Part shown: piece by piece, positions 23,596 through 31,967 of the stretch
How positions within the stretch are numbered: position 1 is the first letter of the stretch
Layout: every line of letters begins with the position of its first letter
DNA from: Dehalococcoidia bacterium
Lineage (GTDB): Bacteria > Chloroflexota > Dehalococcoidia > Tepidiformales > Tepidiformaceae
NCBI GenBank assembly: GCA_022827945.1
Contig: JAJEIT010000040.1
Location: forward strand, 1-42,230
Direction of reading: 5' to 3'
Length of the DNA stretch: 42,230 nt
Program-made: the position numbers and the translations under genes
The notes under the pieces: generated by a model
Told to the model about the DNA's origin: nothing
Database searches by the model: none
Seen by the model: the letters and a program-made list of their open reading frames with translations, nothing else

Positions 23596-24207
23596 GTGCC
23601 CGCTCCGGTCGTCCTCGCCTCAGCCTCGCCCCGCCGCCGCGAGCTGCTGCGCGCCCTCCTCGACGAGGCCACGGTCGACCCCGCGGACCTCGACGAGCGC
23701 ACAACCGACGATCCCCGTGCCGACGCGCGCCGCCTCGCCCGCGACAAAGCCTCGGCCGTCGCCCGCCGCCACCCGGGAGCGGTCGTCATCGGCGCCGACA
23801 CGATCGTCCACGAAGGCGAGCGCGCCTACGGCAAGCCCGGCGACCCGCGCACGGCGACGGCCATGCTGCGCGCGCTGCGGGGCAAGGCGCACCTCGTCGT
23901 GACCGGTGTCGCCGTCGTCTCCGCGAGCGGCGCTGCCAGCGAGGTCAGCGCCTCACGCGTCACGCTCGCGGACCTGAACGACGACGCCATCGCGGCCTAT
24001 GTCGCAAGCGGGCGTCCCCTCGACAAGGCCGGCGCCTACGCCATCCAGGACGAAGACGTGCCCACCGTGAGCGCGCTCGATGGCTGCTACTGCTCGGTGA
24101 TGGGCCTGCCGCTCTGGCGTCTTCGCGCGCTCCTCGCGACCGCCGGTGTCGTGGCGCGTGAGCCGCACCACTCGCTGCCTCGCTGCGAGGGTTGTCCCGA
24201 GCGTTAG
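23596..24207 (+). CDS. maf: Maf-family nucleotide pyrophosphatase
   Basis: The 203-residue protein has the Maf signature VVLASASPRRRELLRALL at the N-terminus, DKASAVARRHPGAVVIGADTIV and GKPGDPRTATAMLRAL, followed by DKAGAYAIQD. Maf/YhdE/YceF proteins hydrolyse dTTP/UTP or modified nucleotides and affect septum formation in some bacteria. The GTG at 23596 lies two bases after the methyltransferase stop, so the two are cotranscribed. The last residues contain the odd segment HSLPRCEGCPER, a CxxC tail that I do not associate with the family. The stop overlaps the convergent synthetase gene (TTAG). Confidence 0.9.
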   Translation: MPAPVVLASASPRRRELLRALLDEATVDPADLDERTTDDPRADARRLARDKASAVARRHPGAVVIGADTIVHEGERAYGKPGDPRTATAMLRALRGKAHLVVTGVAVVSASGAASEVSASRVTLADLNDDAIAAYVASGRPLDKAGAYAIQDEDVPTVSALDGCYCSVMGLPLWRLRALLATAGVVAREPHHSLPRCEGCPER

Positions 24208-25625
24208 GAGCGCGTCCCGTGCGGCAGCGCCTGCGCCGCGGCCGCCGCCGCCCGCTCGAAGCTCGCGAACACGGGGATGCGCCGCTCCGCGAACTTAAGC
24301 CGCACCTCCGACACGAATGCCTCCTCGTGCGCGGGGTGCATCACCATCAGGAACGGCTTCGCCGAGCGCTCGATGTGGCTCGCCAGCGTGTCGACCAGGT
24401 CGTCGACGCGCTCCGGGTGGTCCTTCCACTGCCGCGCGCCGAACATCGCCGACTGCTCCATCACGAGCGCGTCCACGCTCTCGTCGGCGTCGAGGATGCC
24501 GAGGATGCGCTCCAGCGTCTCCCGCTTCCCCTGCACCGTGCCCGCCATGTCGAGCGGGTTCTGGAAGCTCCCGCCGACGATGTTGAAGAAGCTCGACAGC
24601 TCCTCGTACGACTGCTCGCCGAGCCGCCCCACCTCGAATCCCTCCCCCACGAAGGCGTCCGTGATCGAGACCGACTGGCCGCCCGTCATCGCCATCAGGG
24701 CCATCCGCTTGCCGGTCGAGGGTTTGGCGTCGAGCAGCACCTTCACGGCGTCGACGGTCTCGTCGAGGCTGTTCGTCGAGATCGCGCCGCATTGGCGCAT
24801 GATTCCCCGCCAGACCGCGTGCGACGAGGCCAGCGAGCCCGTGTGCGACATCGTCGCCCGCGCCCCCGCGTCGGTCTGGCCGCCTTTCCACACCACCACC
24901 GGCTTGCGCGCCGTGGCCGCGCCAAGCGCCTTCACGAACCGCGGCCCGTCCTTCACGCCCTCGACGTACATCGCGATGACCTCCGTCTCGGGGTCCTCGG
25001 TCAGGTACTCGAGGTAGTCACTGATGTCGAGCACGATGGCGTTACCGAAGCTGGCGCAGCGGCTCAGGTGCATCCCGTTCGCGCCCATCACCAGGCTGAA
25101 CATGATGCTGTGCGTCCCCGACTGCGAGACGAACCCGACCCGCCCGTCGTTCGCGACCGGCACGTCCGGGTTGAAGCGCACGCCCACGCGCGGCAGGTAG
25201 AGCCCCATGCAGTTCGGTCCGACCACGTTGAAGTTGGCCTCGCGCGCCATCTCCGTGATCTGCGCCTGCAGGCTCACCCCCAGCTCCTCGCCCGTCTCCG
25301 CGAAGCCCGAGGTGAAGAACGCCGCGCCTCCCACCTCCGCCTCGATCAGGTCCTTCATCACGTATGGCGAGACGTGCCGCGGCACCGCCACGAGCGCGTA
25401 GTCGACCGGCTCGGGGATGTCCGTGAGCGCCCGGAAGTTCTCGATCCCGAGCTCCTCGATGCCTGGAATCTCCTTCTCGTCGATCTGGACCGAGTAGAGG
25501 TTGCCGCCCTGGTCCTTGAAGGGCTGGTTGTTCCGCAGCCACATGTAGTTCGGACCCTTGTCGCCGATGATGGCGACCGTCTTCGGGTTGAACATGCGGT
25601 CGAGCGGGTGTCCCGGAACCGACAT
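24204..25625 (-). CDS. ADP-forming acyl-CoA synthetase, alpha chain
   Basis: A 473-residue protein with the CoA-binding domain (PKTVAIIGDKGPN ... PVDYALVAVPRH), VGPNCMGLYLP, GFVSQSGTHSIMFSL and the phosphohistidine site ATMSHTGSLASS (His261). It belongs to the NDP-forming acetyl/acyl-CoA synthetases, which make ATP from acyl-CoA, ADP and phosphate or run in reverse. It follows the ATP-grasp beta gene by one base, with GGAGG before the ATG, so they form one operon encoding a split two-chain enzyme. Acyl specificity cannot be read. Confidence 0.88.
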   Translation of the reverse strand: MSVPGHPLDRMFNPKTVAIIGDKGPNYMWLRNNQPFKDQGGNLYSVQIDEKEIPGIEELGIENFRALTDIPEPVDYALVAVPRHVSPYVMKDLIEAEVGGAAFFTSGFAETGEELGVSLQAQITEMAREANFNVVGPNCMGLYLPRVGVRFNPDVPVANDGRVGFVSQSGTHSIMFSLVMGANGMHLSRCASFGNAIVLDISDYLEYLTEDPETEVIAMYVEGVKDGPRFVKALGAATARKPVVVWKGGQTDAGARATMSHTGSLASSHAVWRGIMRQCGAISTNSLDETVDAVKVLLDAKPSTGKRMALMAMTGGQSVSITDAFVGEGFEVGRLGEQSYEELSSFFNIVGGSFQNPLDMAGTVQGKRETLERILGILDADESVDALVMEQSAMFGARQWKDHPERVDDLVDTLASHIERSAKPFLMVMHPAHEEAFVSEVRLKFAERRIPVFASFERAAAAAAQALPHGTRS

Positions 25626-25626
25626 T

Positions 25627-26325
25627 TCAGGCCTCCGCCAGCACGATGCGCGCGTCCACCGCGATCGCGCCCTCGGGCGAGGCGATGACCGGGTTCAGGT
25701 CCAGTTCCGCCACCTCCGGGTGCTCCGCCGCGAACCCCGACACGCCGTCGAGCATCGCCTCGATCGCGCCGATGTCGACCGGCGGCTGCCCGCGCACGCC
25801 GTCGAGCACCTGCCGCCCCTGGATCTCGTCGATCATGTCGCGCGCGTCCCCTTCGCCGAGGGGCGCCAGCCGGAAGGCCACGTCCCCCAGCACCTCCACC
25901 ATGATCCCCCCCAGCCCGAACATCATCACCGGCCCGAACTGCGGGTCCGTCGTAACCCCGACGATCACCTCCACCCCGGGCGAGGCCATCTCCTGCACGG
26001 AGACGCCCTCGATCACCGCCGAGGGCTGGGCCGCCTGGACCGAGCGGATGATCTCGTCGTACGCCTCCGCGACCTCCTCATGGCTCTCGAGCCCGAGCAC
26101 AACGCCCCCCACGTCGCTCTTGTGCGCCACGTTCGGGGAGACGACCTTGAGCGCCACGGGGTAGCCGATCGCTTCCGCCTGCGCCGCCGCCGCCTCCCGC
26201 GTCTGCGCCAGTGTGGTCGCTGTCACGGGAATCCCGGCGTCGCCCAATGCCGCCTTCGCCTCCACCTCGGAGAGCAGGGTGCGGTTCTCGGCGCGAGCGC
26301 TGGCGATGGTCTCGGCGAAGGTCAT
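25627..26325 (-). CDS. ADP-forming acyl-CoA synthetase, beta (ATP-grasp) chain
   Basis: The 232-residue ATP-grasp protein has LSEVEAKAALGDAGIPVT, GYPVALKVVSPNVAHKSDVGGV (the ATP-binding Lys and the phosphohistidine-contact region), VQEMASPGVEVIVGVTTDPQFGP, VMMFGLGGIMVEVLGDVAFRLAPL and ELDLNPVIAS. These are the hallmarks of the beta chain or C-terminal domain of ADP-forming acetyl-CoA synthetases. GAGGA lies about nine bases before the ATG, and a TAGAAT -10 is at 26358-26353 on the minus strand. It pairs with the alpha chain encoded immediately downstream. Confidence 0.9.
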   Translation of the reverse strand: MTFAETIASARAENRTLLSEVEAKAALGDAGIPVTATTLAQTREAAAAQAEAIGYPVALKVVSPNVAHKSDVGGVVLGLESHEEVAEAYDEIIRSVQAAQPSAVIEGVSVQEMASPGVEVIVGVTTDPQFGPVMMFGLGGIMVEVLGDVAFRLAPLGEGDARDMIDEIQGRQVLDGVRGQPPVDIGAIEAMLDGVSGFAAEHPEVAELDLNPVIASPEGAIAVDARIVLAEA

Positions 26326-26352
26326 GGGCGGTCCTCGGCGTGGGCTCGCCGG

Positions 26353-26358
26353 ATTCTA
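26353..26358 (-). promoter_or_regulatory. -10 box of the acyl-CoA synthetase operon
   Basis: TAGAAT reads on the minus strand from 26358 to 26353, about 27 bases before the beta-chain ATG, leaving a leader of roughly 20 bases with a GAGGA ribosome-binding site. No clear -35 is visible. Confidence 0.45.
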
Positions 26359-26402
26359 GCGGCCCCTGTGCGTTCACGCCCGATGGATGGTGGAAGAAGG
26401 GT

Positions 26403-26476
<74 letters not shown>

Positions 26477-26488
26477 GCGGGAAAAAAC

Positions 26489-26575
26489 TGGTGCCCAGGG
26501 TGAGATTTGAACTCACACGCCCAAAAGGGCACTGCCCCCTCAAGACAGCGTGTCTGCCGGTTCCACCACCTGGGC
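26489..26575 (-). tRNA. tRNA-Leu (GAG)
   Basis: GCCCAGG (5' end at 26575) pairs with CCTGGGC. The anticodon stem CTGTC/GGCAG, with one G-U pair, encloses TTGAGGG (anticodon GAG). A long variable arm (GTGCCC-TTTT-GGGCGT) marks a class II tRNA. The discriminator is A, and CCA is encoded. A T6 run (minus strand) follows one base after the CCA. Confidence 0.95.
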
Positions 26576-26656
26576 CCAGACCATCGATCGTAGGCAGCGA
26601 GCCAGCCTGCGGCAAGCGCTCAGACCGCCACGCTTCCCGATCTCAGGAAGAGGGTT

Positions 26657-26732
26657 TGGCAGGGGTGGCAGGACTCGAACCCGCGACACTCGGATTTGGA
26701 GGCCGATGCTCTACCAACTGAGCTACACCCCT
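26657..26732 (-). tRNA. tRNA-Trp (CCA)
   Basis: AGGGGTG (5' end at 26732) pairs with CACCCCT; the anticodon loop CTCCAAA carries CCA, the D-loop is standard, and G is the discriminator, as for tryptophan. The CCA end is encoded. The anticodon stem as I align it has a C-U mismatch at its last pair. It is the first of the tRNA-Trp-Leu-Cys cluster. Confidence 0.95.
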
Positions 26733-26743
26733 GCGGCTCTTCG

Positions 26744-26749
26744 ATCGTA
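26744..26749 (-). promoter_or_regulatory. -10 box upstream of the tRNA cluster
   Basis: TACGAT on the minus strand lies 11 bases before the tRNA-Trp 5' end, so transcription could start about five bases upstream of the mature tRNA. No convincing -35 is seen. Confidence 0.4.
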
Positions 26750-26795
26750 CCAAACACCCGAGACACGGGCCCCGGCCGCCGCTTCCCCGCGATCA

Positions 26796-26824
26796 TTGTT
26801 CCTTGGCCGTCGCTCCCCAACACT
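26796..26824 (+). promoter_or_regulatory. Possible leaderless promoter of argF
   Basis: TTGTTC (26796-26801) and AACACT (26819-26824) are 17 bases apart, and the -10-like box ends six bases before the ATG. The first -10 base is A rather than T, so this is a weaker version of the pattern seen at other genes. Confidence 0.35.
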
Positions 26825-26830
26825 CGTTCA

Positions 26831-27757
26831 ATGACACGACATCTGCTTGACTCCGCCGACCTCACGCCTGCCGAGATCGGTTTCCTGCTGGAGACCGCCC
26901 TGGAGTTCAAGCGCCGTCCTCGTAAGCTCCTCGAAGGGAAGCACCTCGCCCTCCTCTTCGAGAAGCCGTCCCTGCGAACCCGCGTTAGTTTCCAGGTCGG
27001 GATGCACCACCTCGGCGGCGAGACCCTCTACCTCGCCCCGCAGGAGGTGGGTCTCGGCGAGCGCGAGGCGATCAAGGACGTCTCCCGCGTCCTCGCCCGC
27101 TACGTCGATATCGTCGCCGTGCGCACCTTTGGCCAGCCCATCGTCGAGGAGTACGCCCGCTTCTCCGGCATCCCCGTGGTGAACGCCCTTACCGACGAGC
27201 AGCATCCCTGCCAGGCTCTGGCCGACCTCCTGACCCTGCGTGAGCGCTTCGGCGACACGCGCGGCCACTCCCTCGCCTTCATCGGCGACGGCAACAACGT
27301 TTCCTCGAGCCTCATCGTGACGGCCGCGTCGCTCGGCATGGACGTGCGTCTCGCGACGCCCCAGGGGTATCGCCCGCCCGAGGCGCTGCTCACCGAGACG
27401 CAGGTTCGCGCCGACCAGACCGGCGGCTCCTTCCTCGTCACCGCCGACCCCGACGAAGCGGCCGCGGGCGCCGATGCGCTCTACACCGACACGTGGATCT
27501 CGATGGGCCAGGAGCGCGAAGCGGAGCAGCGCCGTATCGACTTCGTCGGGTATTGCCTCGATGAGGCGCTCGTGGCTCGCACCTCCCCGAACGCCCTCAT
27601 CATGCACGACCTCCCCGCCCACCGCGGCGAGGAGATCACGGACGAGGTGATGGAGTCTCCCAACTCGATCATCTTCGATCAGGCGGAGAACCGTGTGTGG
27701 GCGCAGGTGGCCGTCGTCGCCTTCCTGCTCGGCCTCGTCGAGGGGCCTTCCGCCTGA
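26831..27757 (+). CDS. argF: Ornithine carbamoyltransferase-like protein
   Basis: The 308-residue protein has the carbamoyl-phosphate motif FEKPSLRTRVSF, VRTFGQ, DEQHPCQALADLLT, FIGDGNN and the ornithine-side DTWISMGQE, all typical of ornithine carbamoyltransferase. The usual HCLP motif reads HDLPAHRGEE, with Asp260 replacing the Cys that contacts the substrate. Function in arginine synthesis is likely, but a changed substrate is possible. The ATG at 26831 is chosen because the open frame upstream runs through tRNA-Trp. No other arg genes are in the window. Confidence 0.87.
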   Translation: MTRHLLDSADLTPAEIGFLLETALEFKRRPRKLLEGKHLALLFEKPSLRTRVSFQVGMHHLGGETLYLAPQEVGLGEREAIKDVSRVLARYVDIVAVRTFGQPIVEEYARFSGIPVVNALTDEQHPCQALADLLTLRERFGDTRGHSLAFIGDGNNVSSSLIVTAASLGMDVRLATPQGYRPPEALLTETQVRADQTGGSFLVTADPDEAAAGADALYTDTWISMGQEREAEQRRIDFVGYCLDEALVARTSPNALIMHDLPAHRGEEITDEVMESPNSIIFDQAENRVWAQVAVVAFLLGLVEGPSA

Positions 27758-27781
27758 ACATCTGGCCCTGGGCGCGTTCGC

Positions 27782-27814
27782 TATGATTGCGAGGGAGGCC
27801 GGCGCGTGCGCGCC
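27782..27814 (+). promoter_or_regulatory. -10 box and GC palindrome in the cdaA leader
   Basis: TATGAT (27782-27787) is a strong -10 without a clear -35. The leader then contains the palindrome GGCGCGTGCGCGCC (27801-27814), able to form a five-pair hairpin with a GTGC loop, 14 bases before the cdaA ATG. A weak ribosome-binding site follows, so the hairpin may affect translation initiation. Confidence 0.4.
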
Positions 27815-27828
27815 GCGAGCGATGAACC

Positions 27829-28656
27829 ATGGACTTCCAGGAAGCCCGCGAAGTCCTCAATCAGTTTGATTGGTCGGCGGCGATCGACGTCCTGCTCATC
27901 GCGGCCGCCATCTTCGCTGCCTTTCGGCTGCTGAGCCGCACGCGCGCCATCACCCTGCTGCGCGGTGCGGTGGGCCTCATCCTCGTCCTCGTCATCCTCG
28001 GGCTCGCGCTCGACCTGACCGCCGTCAACTGGATCCTGCAGAACGGCCTCGTGGCCCTCATCGTGGGCGCGGCGGTCATCTTCCAGCCCGAGATCCGGCG
28101 TGGCCTCGACCTGCTTGGCCGTACCGGTATCCAGGACCTCCTCGCCCACGACCCCACGGACGACACCATCGATGCCGTCGCCGAGGCCGCCACGCGCATG
28201 GCGCGGGAACGGCACGGCGCCCTCATCGTCTTCGAGCGGGAGACGGGTCTGCAGGATGTCGTCGAGACCGGTGTCCCCGTCGATGCGCGCATTTCGGCCG
28301 AGCTGATCGAGGGCATCTTCTTCCCCAACTCGCCCCTGCACGACATGGCCACCGTCGTTCGCGGCGCACGTGTGGTCGCAGCCTCCTGCGAGCTGCCTCT
28401 GGCGGACGAGGTCCGCGGCAACGTGCGCCGGCTCGGCACGCGTCACCGCGCCGCCGCCGGCATCACCGAGCAGACCGACGCCCTCTCCGTCGTCGTCTCC
28501 GAGGAAACCGGCGAGGTCAGTATCTGCCAGGGCGGCCGCCTCGAACGGGTTCCACGGGGCGTCATGCTCGCCCAGGAGCTCCACCGCCGAATGGCGCGCA
28601 ACACCGACGGCGACCACCAGGATCATGCCGGGCTCGAGCGCGTGACGAATGAGTGA
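27829..28656 (+). CDS. cdaA: Diadenylate cyclase CdaA (DAC domain)
   Basis: The 275-residue protein has two or three N-terminal membrane helices (about 15-35, 45-60 and 70-85) and the DAC domain that makes c-di-AMP. It has FQPEIRRGLDLLGR, ARISAELIEGIFFPNSPLHDM and the second motif TRHRAAAGITEQTDAL. The DGA of the active site reads Asp172-Met173-Ala174. The RHR motif (205-207) is intact. It is followed by a YbbR protein with an eight-base overlap, the classic cdaA-cdaR pairing, although glmM is absent here. The tail is His/Asp-rich. Confidence 0.9.
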   Translation: MDFQEAREVLNQFDWSAAIDVLLIAAAIFAAFRLLSRTRAITLLRGAVGLILVLVILGLALDLTAVNWILQNGLVALIVGAAVIFQPEIRRGLDLLGRTGIQDLLAHDPTDDTIDAVAEAATRMARERHGALIVFERETGLQDVVETGVPVDARISAELIEGIFFPNSPLHDMATVVRGARVVAASCELPLADEVRGNVRRLGTRHRAAAGITEQTDALSVVVSEETGEVSICQGGRLERVPRGVMLAQELHRRMARNTDGDHQDHAGLERVTNE

Positions 28657-30001
28657 CCTCTGGGTTCGCCTGCGGCCCCTGCTCCTCACCGCGCGAACGC
28701 TCGCGGTCGCCGCGGTCATGGCCATCTTCCGCAACTGGCTCCTGGCCATCTTCAGCCTCGTCTTGTCCTTCGCCATCTGGTTCCTGGTGGAGGACGTCGA
28801 GAACCCGCGCATCGAGGCCACTGTCCCGACCGAGGACCAGGCCCCCATCCCCGTGGAGGTGGTCAACGTCCCGAGTGGCCTCATCGTGGGCGAAGTTGAA
28901 GCCATCCGTGTCTTCGTCGAGGCCCGTGAGGAAGACGTCGATGAGCTGCGCGCGGCGGACTTCAGCGCGGTCGTGGATGCCGCGCAGGTGAGGGCCGGCG
29001 ACGTCCGCAGCCTCCCCGTCACCGTCACGACCGAGCGGCGCGAAGTTCGCGTCATCCGCTCTGAGCCGAGCACCGTCGAGGTTTCCGTGGTCGCGACCGT
29101 TAGCAGGGAGCTGCCCGTGACGGTCGTCATCACCGGGGAGCTTCCCTCCGGCTTCCGCCGGGGCCTTGAGGCGGTCGATCCTCCCTTTGTCGAGATCACG
29201 GGAAGGGAGGAGCTGGTGGACTCGGTCGACGAGATCCAGGCGACCGTCTCGATCGCGGGCCTGCAAAACACCCAGACCTTCAACGTCGAGCTCGTTCCGC
29301 GAACGAGCGACGGCTCTCGCGTCACCGTCACCCTCTCCCGGAACCGGGCCCGCGTCACCGTCCCGGTCGAGGAGGCGCTGCTGACGCGCCAGATCGCTGT
29401 CCTCGGGGGGGCGACCGGCACTCCCGCGCGCGGCTACACCGTTACCGACGTCGCCGTCAGCCCCTCTCCCATCGAGGTCACGGGTCCGCGTGACATCGTC
29501 GAGAGCCTGTCGGCCTTCGTCGTGGAGGACGCCGATGTCAGCGGCGCCATCGCCGAGGTCATCGAGAGTCGCGATCTCGACCTTCCCCCGGGAGTGTCCG
29601 CGGGTGTCGAGACGGTCTTCATCACGGTCACCATCGACCCGCAGGAAGGATGGCGCGTGTTGCGGGTCGTCCCCACCTTCAGCGATACCCCTGAAGGGCT
29701 GGAGCTTGCCGCCGGCGTGTACTTCGTGGAAGTGCGGCTCGCCGGACTGGAGCCCGACCTCGCCCGCCTCGGGCTGGACGACGTGACCGCGAGCGTCTCC
29801 CTCGCCGGGGCCCCTCCCAGGTTCTCGCGCCACCAACCCGAGGTCTCCGTGCCCGAGGGCATCGAGGTCGTCTCCGTCGCTCCCCTCTGGGTCGAGCTGG
29901 TCGCCCCTCCTGAGGACGAACCCGCTGAAGAAGAGGAGCCCGCGACTGACGAAGAGGTCGAGTCGGACGAAGCTGCCGAAGAGGACGAGGCCGGCCAGTG
30001 A
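28649..30001 (+). CDS. YbbR-domain protein (CdaR-like) with acidic tail
   Basis: A 450-residue protein with one N-terminal transmembrane helix (about 28-48) followed by an extended, beta-rich, probably extracytoplasmic part holding about four YbbR repeats (recognisable by VEVVNVPSGLIVG, LPVTVVITGELPSGF and VTVPVEE-type strands). In Firmicutes CdaR binds and modulates CdaA. The C-terminus from about 420 is almost pure Glu/Asp/Ala, a low-complexity acidic tail. The ATG at 28649 overlaps cdaA by eight bases, which implies coupled expression. Confidence 0.85.
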   Translation: MSDLWVRLRPLLLTARTLAVAAVMAIFRNWLLAIFSLVLSFAIWFLVEDVENPRIEATVPTEDQAPIPVEVVNVPSGLIVGEVEAIRVFVEAREEDVDELRAADFSAVVDAAQVRAGDVRSLPVTVTTERREVRVIRSEPSTVEVSVVATVSRELPVTVVITGELPSGFRRGLEAVDPPFVEITGREELVDSVDEIQATVSIAGLQNTQTFNVELVPRTSDGSRVTVTLSRNRARVTVPVEEALLTRQIAVLGGATGTPARGYTVTDVAVSPSPIEVTGPRDIVESLSAFVVEDADVSGAIAEVIESRDLDLPPGVSAGVETVFITVTIDPQEGWRVLRVVPTFSDTPEGLELAAGVYFVEVRLAGLEPDLARLGLDDVTASVSLAGAPPRFSRHQPEVSVPEGIEVVSVAPLWVELVAPPEDEPAEEEEPATDEEVESDEAAEEDEAGQ

Positions 30002-31341
30002 TCGCCTCTGCCCATCTCCCCCGCGTCGCTATCGTGGGCCGTCCCAACGTGGGAAAGTCGTCTCTCTTCAACCGCATCGTCGGTGAACGCCTCGCCATCA
30101 TCGAGGACGAGCCCGGCACGACCCGCGACCGCCTCGAAGCCGAGGTCGAGTGGCGCGACCGGCCCTTCCTGCTGCTCGATACCGGCGGGTTCCAGGTCGA
30201 GGACGAAGGCGACTACACCGACCTCATCCGCGCCCAGATCAACGCCGCCATCAACGAGGCCACCCTGGTCCTGTTCTGCGTCGACTCCCGTGACGGCCTC
30301 ACCGCCAGCGATTACGACGTGGCCGACGCCGTCCGGCGCGGCCAGACTCCCGCCATCCTCGTCGCCACCAAGGCCGACAACGAATCGCGCGAGGTCGTCG
30401 CCGCCGCTGAGGCAGGGGCGCTCGGTTTCGGTCCTCCCCTCCCCGTCTCCGCCCTCCACGACCTGAACGTCGGGCTCCTCCTCGATGAGGTCGTCGAGCG
30501 CCTTCCCGAGACCCCGCCCCTGGTCGAGCACGACCGGGTCCGCGTCGCCATCATTGGGCGACCCAACGTCGGCAAATCGACCCTGGTGAACGCCCTCATT
30601 GGCGAGGAGCGCGTCATCGTCAGCGAGGTCGCAGGCACGACCCGCGACGCCATCGATACCGACCTGGATGCCCCCGAAGGCGCCTTCACGCTGATCGACA
30701 CGGCCGGTATCCGGCGCCCGGGCAAGCGCGGTCAGGGTGTCGAGCGCCATGCCGTCCTCCGCGCCACCGCCGCCCTCGCGCGCTGCGACGTGGCCGTCGT
30801 CCTGATCGACGGCGCCCAGGGCGTCACCTCCCAGGACACCCACATCGCCGGCCTCGCCCAGGAAGCCTCGACCGGCATCGTCGTCGCGGTGAACAAGACC
30901 GACCTCTGGGAGAGCCCCGAGGAGGACCGCGCCCGCCTCCTCGCCGCCATGCGCGAGCGCTTTCGCTTCCTGCCCTGGGCGATGTTCACGTTCGTGTCCG
31001 CGGAGGAAGCCGCCGGCCTGCCCGACCTGCTCCGCCTGGCCGCCGAGGCGCGAGAGGCGCGCCGCCGCCGCATTCCCACCGGCGAGTTGAACGGTATCTT
31101 CCGCCGAGCCCTCCGTGACCACGCCCCCCCGGTCGTCCACAGCAAGCGTCTCAAGATCCGCTTCGCCACCCAGCCGTCCGTCGACCCGCCCACCTTCGTC
31201 GTGTTCGTCAACGACCCCAAGCTGCTCCACTTCAGCTACCGCCGCTACCTCGAGCGCTGCCTGCGCGAGGCGCACGACTTCGAAGGCACCGCCATCCGGT
31301 TCGCCTTCCGTGGCTCCAACGAGGAAGATGAGCCCGAATGA
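29998..31341 (+). CDS. der: Ribosome-assembly GTPase Der (EngA)
   Basis: A 447-residue protein with two tandem GTPase domains: first P-loop GRPNVGKSS with DTGG and a degenerate ATKAD, second GRPNVGKST with DTAGI and NKTD, then the KH-like C-terminal domain with SKRLKIRFATQPSVDPPTF. Der is needed for 50S subunit maturation. The GTG at 29998 overlaps the ybbR stop (GTGA), and the stop overlaps the plsY ATG (ATGA). Length and motifs are normal. Confidence 0.96.
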   Translation: MIASAHLPRVAIVGRPNVGKSSLFNRIVGERLAIIEDEPGTTRDRLEAEVEWRDRPFLLLDTGGFQVEDEGDYTDLIRAQINAAINEATLVLFCVDSRDGLTASDYDVADAVRRGQTPAILVATKADNESREVVAAAEAGALGFGPPLPVSALHDLNVGLLLDEVVERLPETPPLVEHDRVRVAIIGRPNVGKSTLVNALIGEERVIVSEVAGTTRDAIDTDLDAPEGAFTLIDTAGIRRPGKRGQGVERHAVLRATAALARCDVAVVLIDGAQGVTSQDTHIAGLAQEASTGIVVAVNKTDLWESPEEDRARLLAAMRERFRFLPWAMFTFVSAEEAAGLPDLLRLAAEAREARRRRIPTGELNGIFRRALRDHAPPVVHSKRLKIRFATQPSVDPPTFVVFVNDPKLLHFSYRRYLERCLREAHDFEGTAIRFAFRGSNEEDEPE

Positions 31342-31964
31342 TCGGCGAGTACATCGGCAACGTCGCCATCGGCTACCTCCTCGGCTCGATCCCGACCGGA
31401 CTGCTCCTCGGCTACCTCTGGCTGCGCAAGGACATCCGCGAGTTCGGCAGCGGCAAGACCGGCATGACCAACATCCTCCGCACCGCCGGCCCCATCCCCG
31501 CCGCCCTCGGCCTCTTCGTCGATGTGGGCAAGGGCGCCGCGCCCGTCGTCATCGGCCGCTTCCTCTTCGATGACGTTGGCGTTGCCATGGCTGGCGGCGG
31601 GGCGGCCGTCGTCGGGCACGTGTGGCCCGTCTTCGCCGGCTTCCGCGGTGGCCGCGGTGTTGCGACCGCGCTCGGAACGCTCCTCGCCATCACTCCCCTG
31701 CTTGCCCTCGCGATGCTCGGCGCGGGTGTCATTGCCGTCGGCATCACGCGCATGGCCTCGGTCATGTCGCTGGTCGGCGGGGTCGCCGCCGTCGGCATCA
31801 CGGGCGGACTCGCCCTGGCCGGTGAACTCGACCCGATCGTCGCCTGGTACGCCCTCGGCATGGTCGCGTTCCTCTACTACATGCACATCCCCAACATCCG
31901 CCGCCTGATCGCGGGCACCGAACCGAAGCTCGGGCAGGGCGGCGACACGCCCGCGAGCGGCTGA
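31338..31964 (+). CDS. plsY: Glycerol-3-phosphate acyltransferase PlsY
   Basis: This 208-residue integral membrane protein transfers acyl groups from acyl-phosphate to glycerol-3-phosphate. It has YLLGSIPTGLLLG, the first active-site motif FGSGKTGMTNILR (commonly GSGNxGATN, so Lys and Met differ here) and GHVWPVFAGFRGGRGVATALG (commonly GGKGVAT). Five hydrophobic helices fit PlsY. It is next to gpsA, which supplies its glycerol-3-phosphate, a frequent pair. The start overlaps der by four bases. Confidence 0.92.
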   Translation: MIGEYIGNVAIGYLLGSIPTGLLLGYLWLRKDIREFGSGKTGMTNILRTAGPIPAALGLFVDVGKGAAPVVIGRFLFDDVGVAMAGGGAAVVGHVWPVFAGFRGGRGVATALGTLLAITPLLALAMLGAGVIAVGITRMASVMSLVGGVAAVGITGGLALAGELDPIVAWYALGMVAFLYYMHIPNIRRLIAGTEPKLGQGGDTPASG

Positions 31965-31967
31965 CCA

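Noticed and set aside
26477-26488. T6 run (minus strand) between tRNA-Leu and tRNA-Cys as a terminator
   Set aside because: There is no separate hairpin before it, and tRNA-Cys follows at once on the same strand, so read-through is needed unless tRNA-Cys has its own promoter.
26696-26830. In-frame extension of argF upstream to 26696
   Set aside because: It would translate through the tRNA-Trp gene. The ornithine carbamoyltransferase N-terminus fits ATG 26831.
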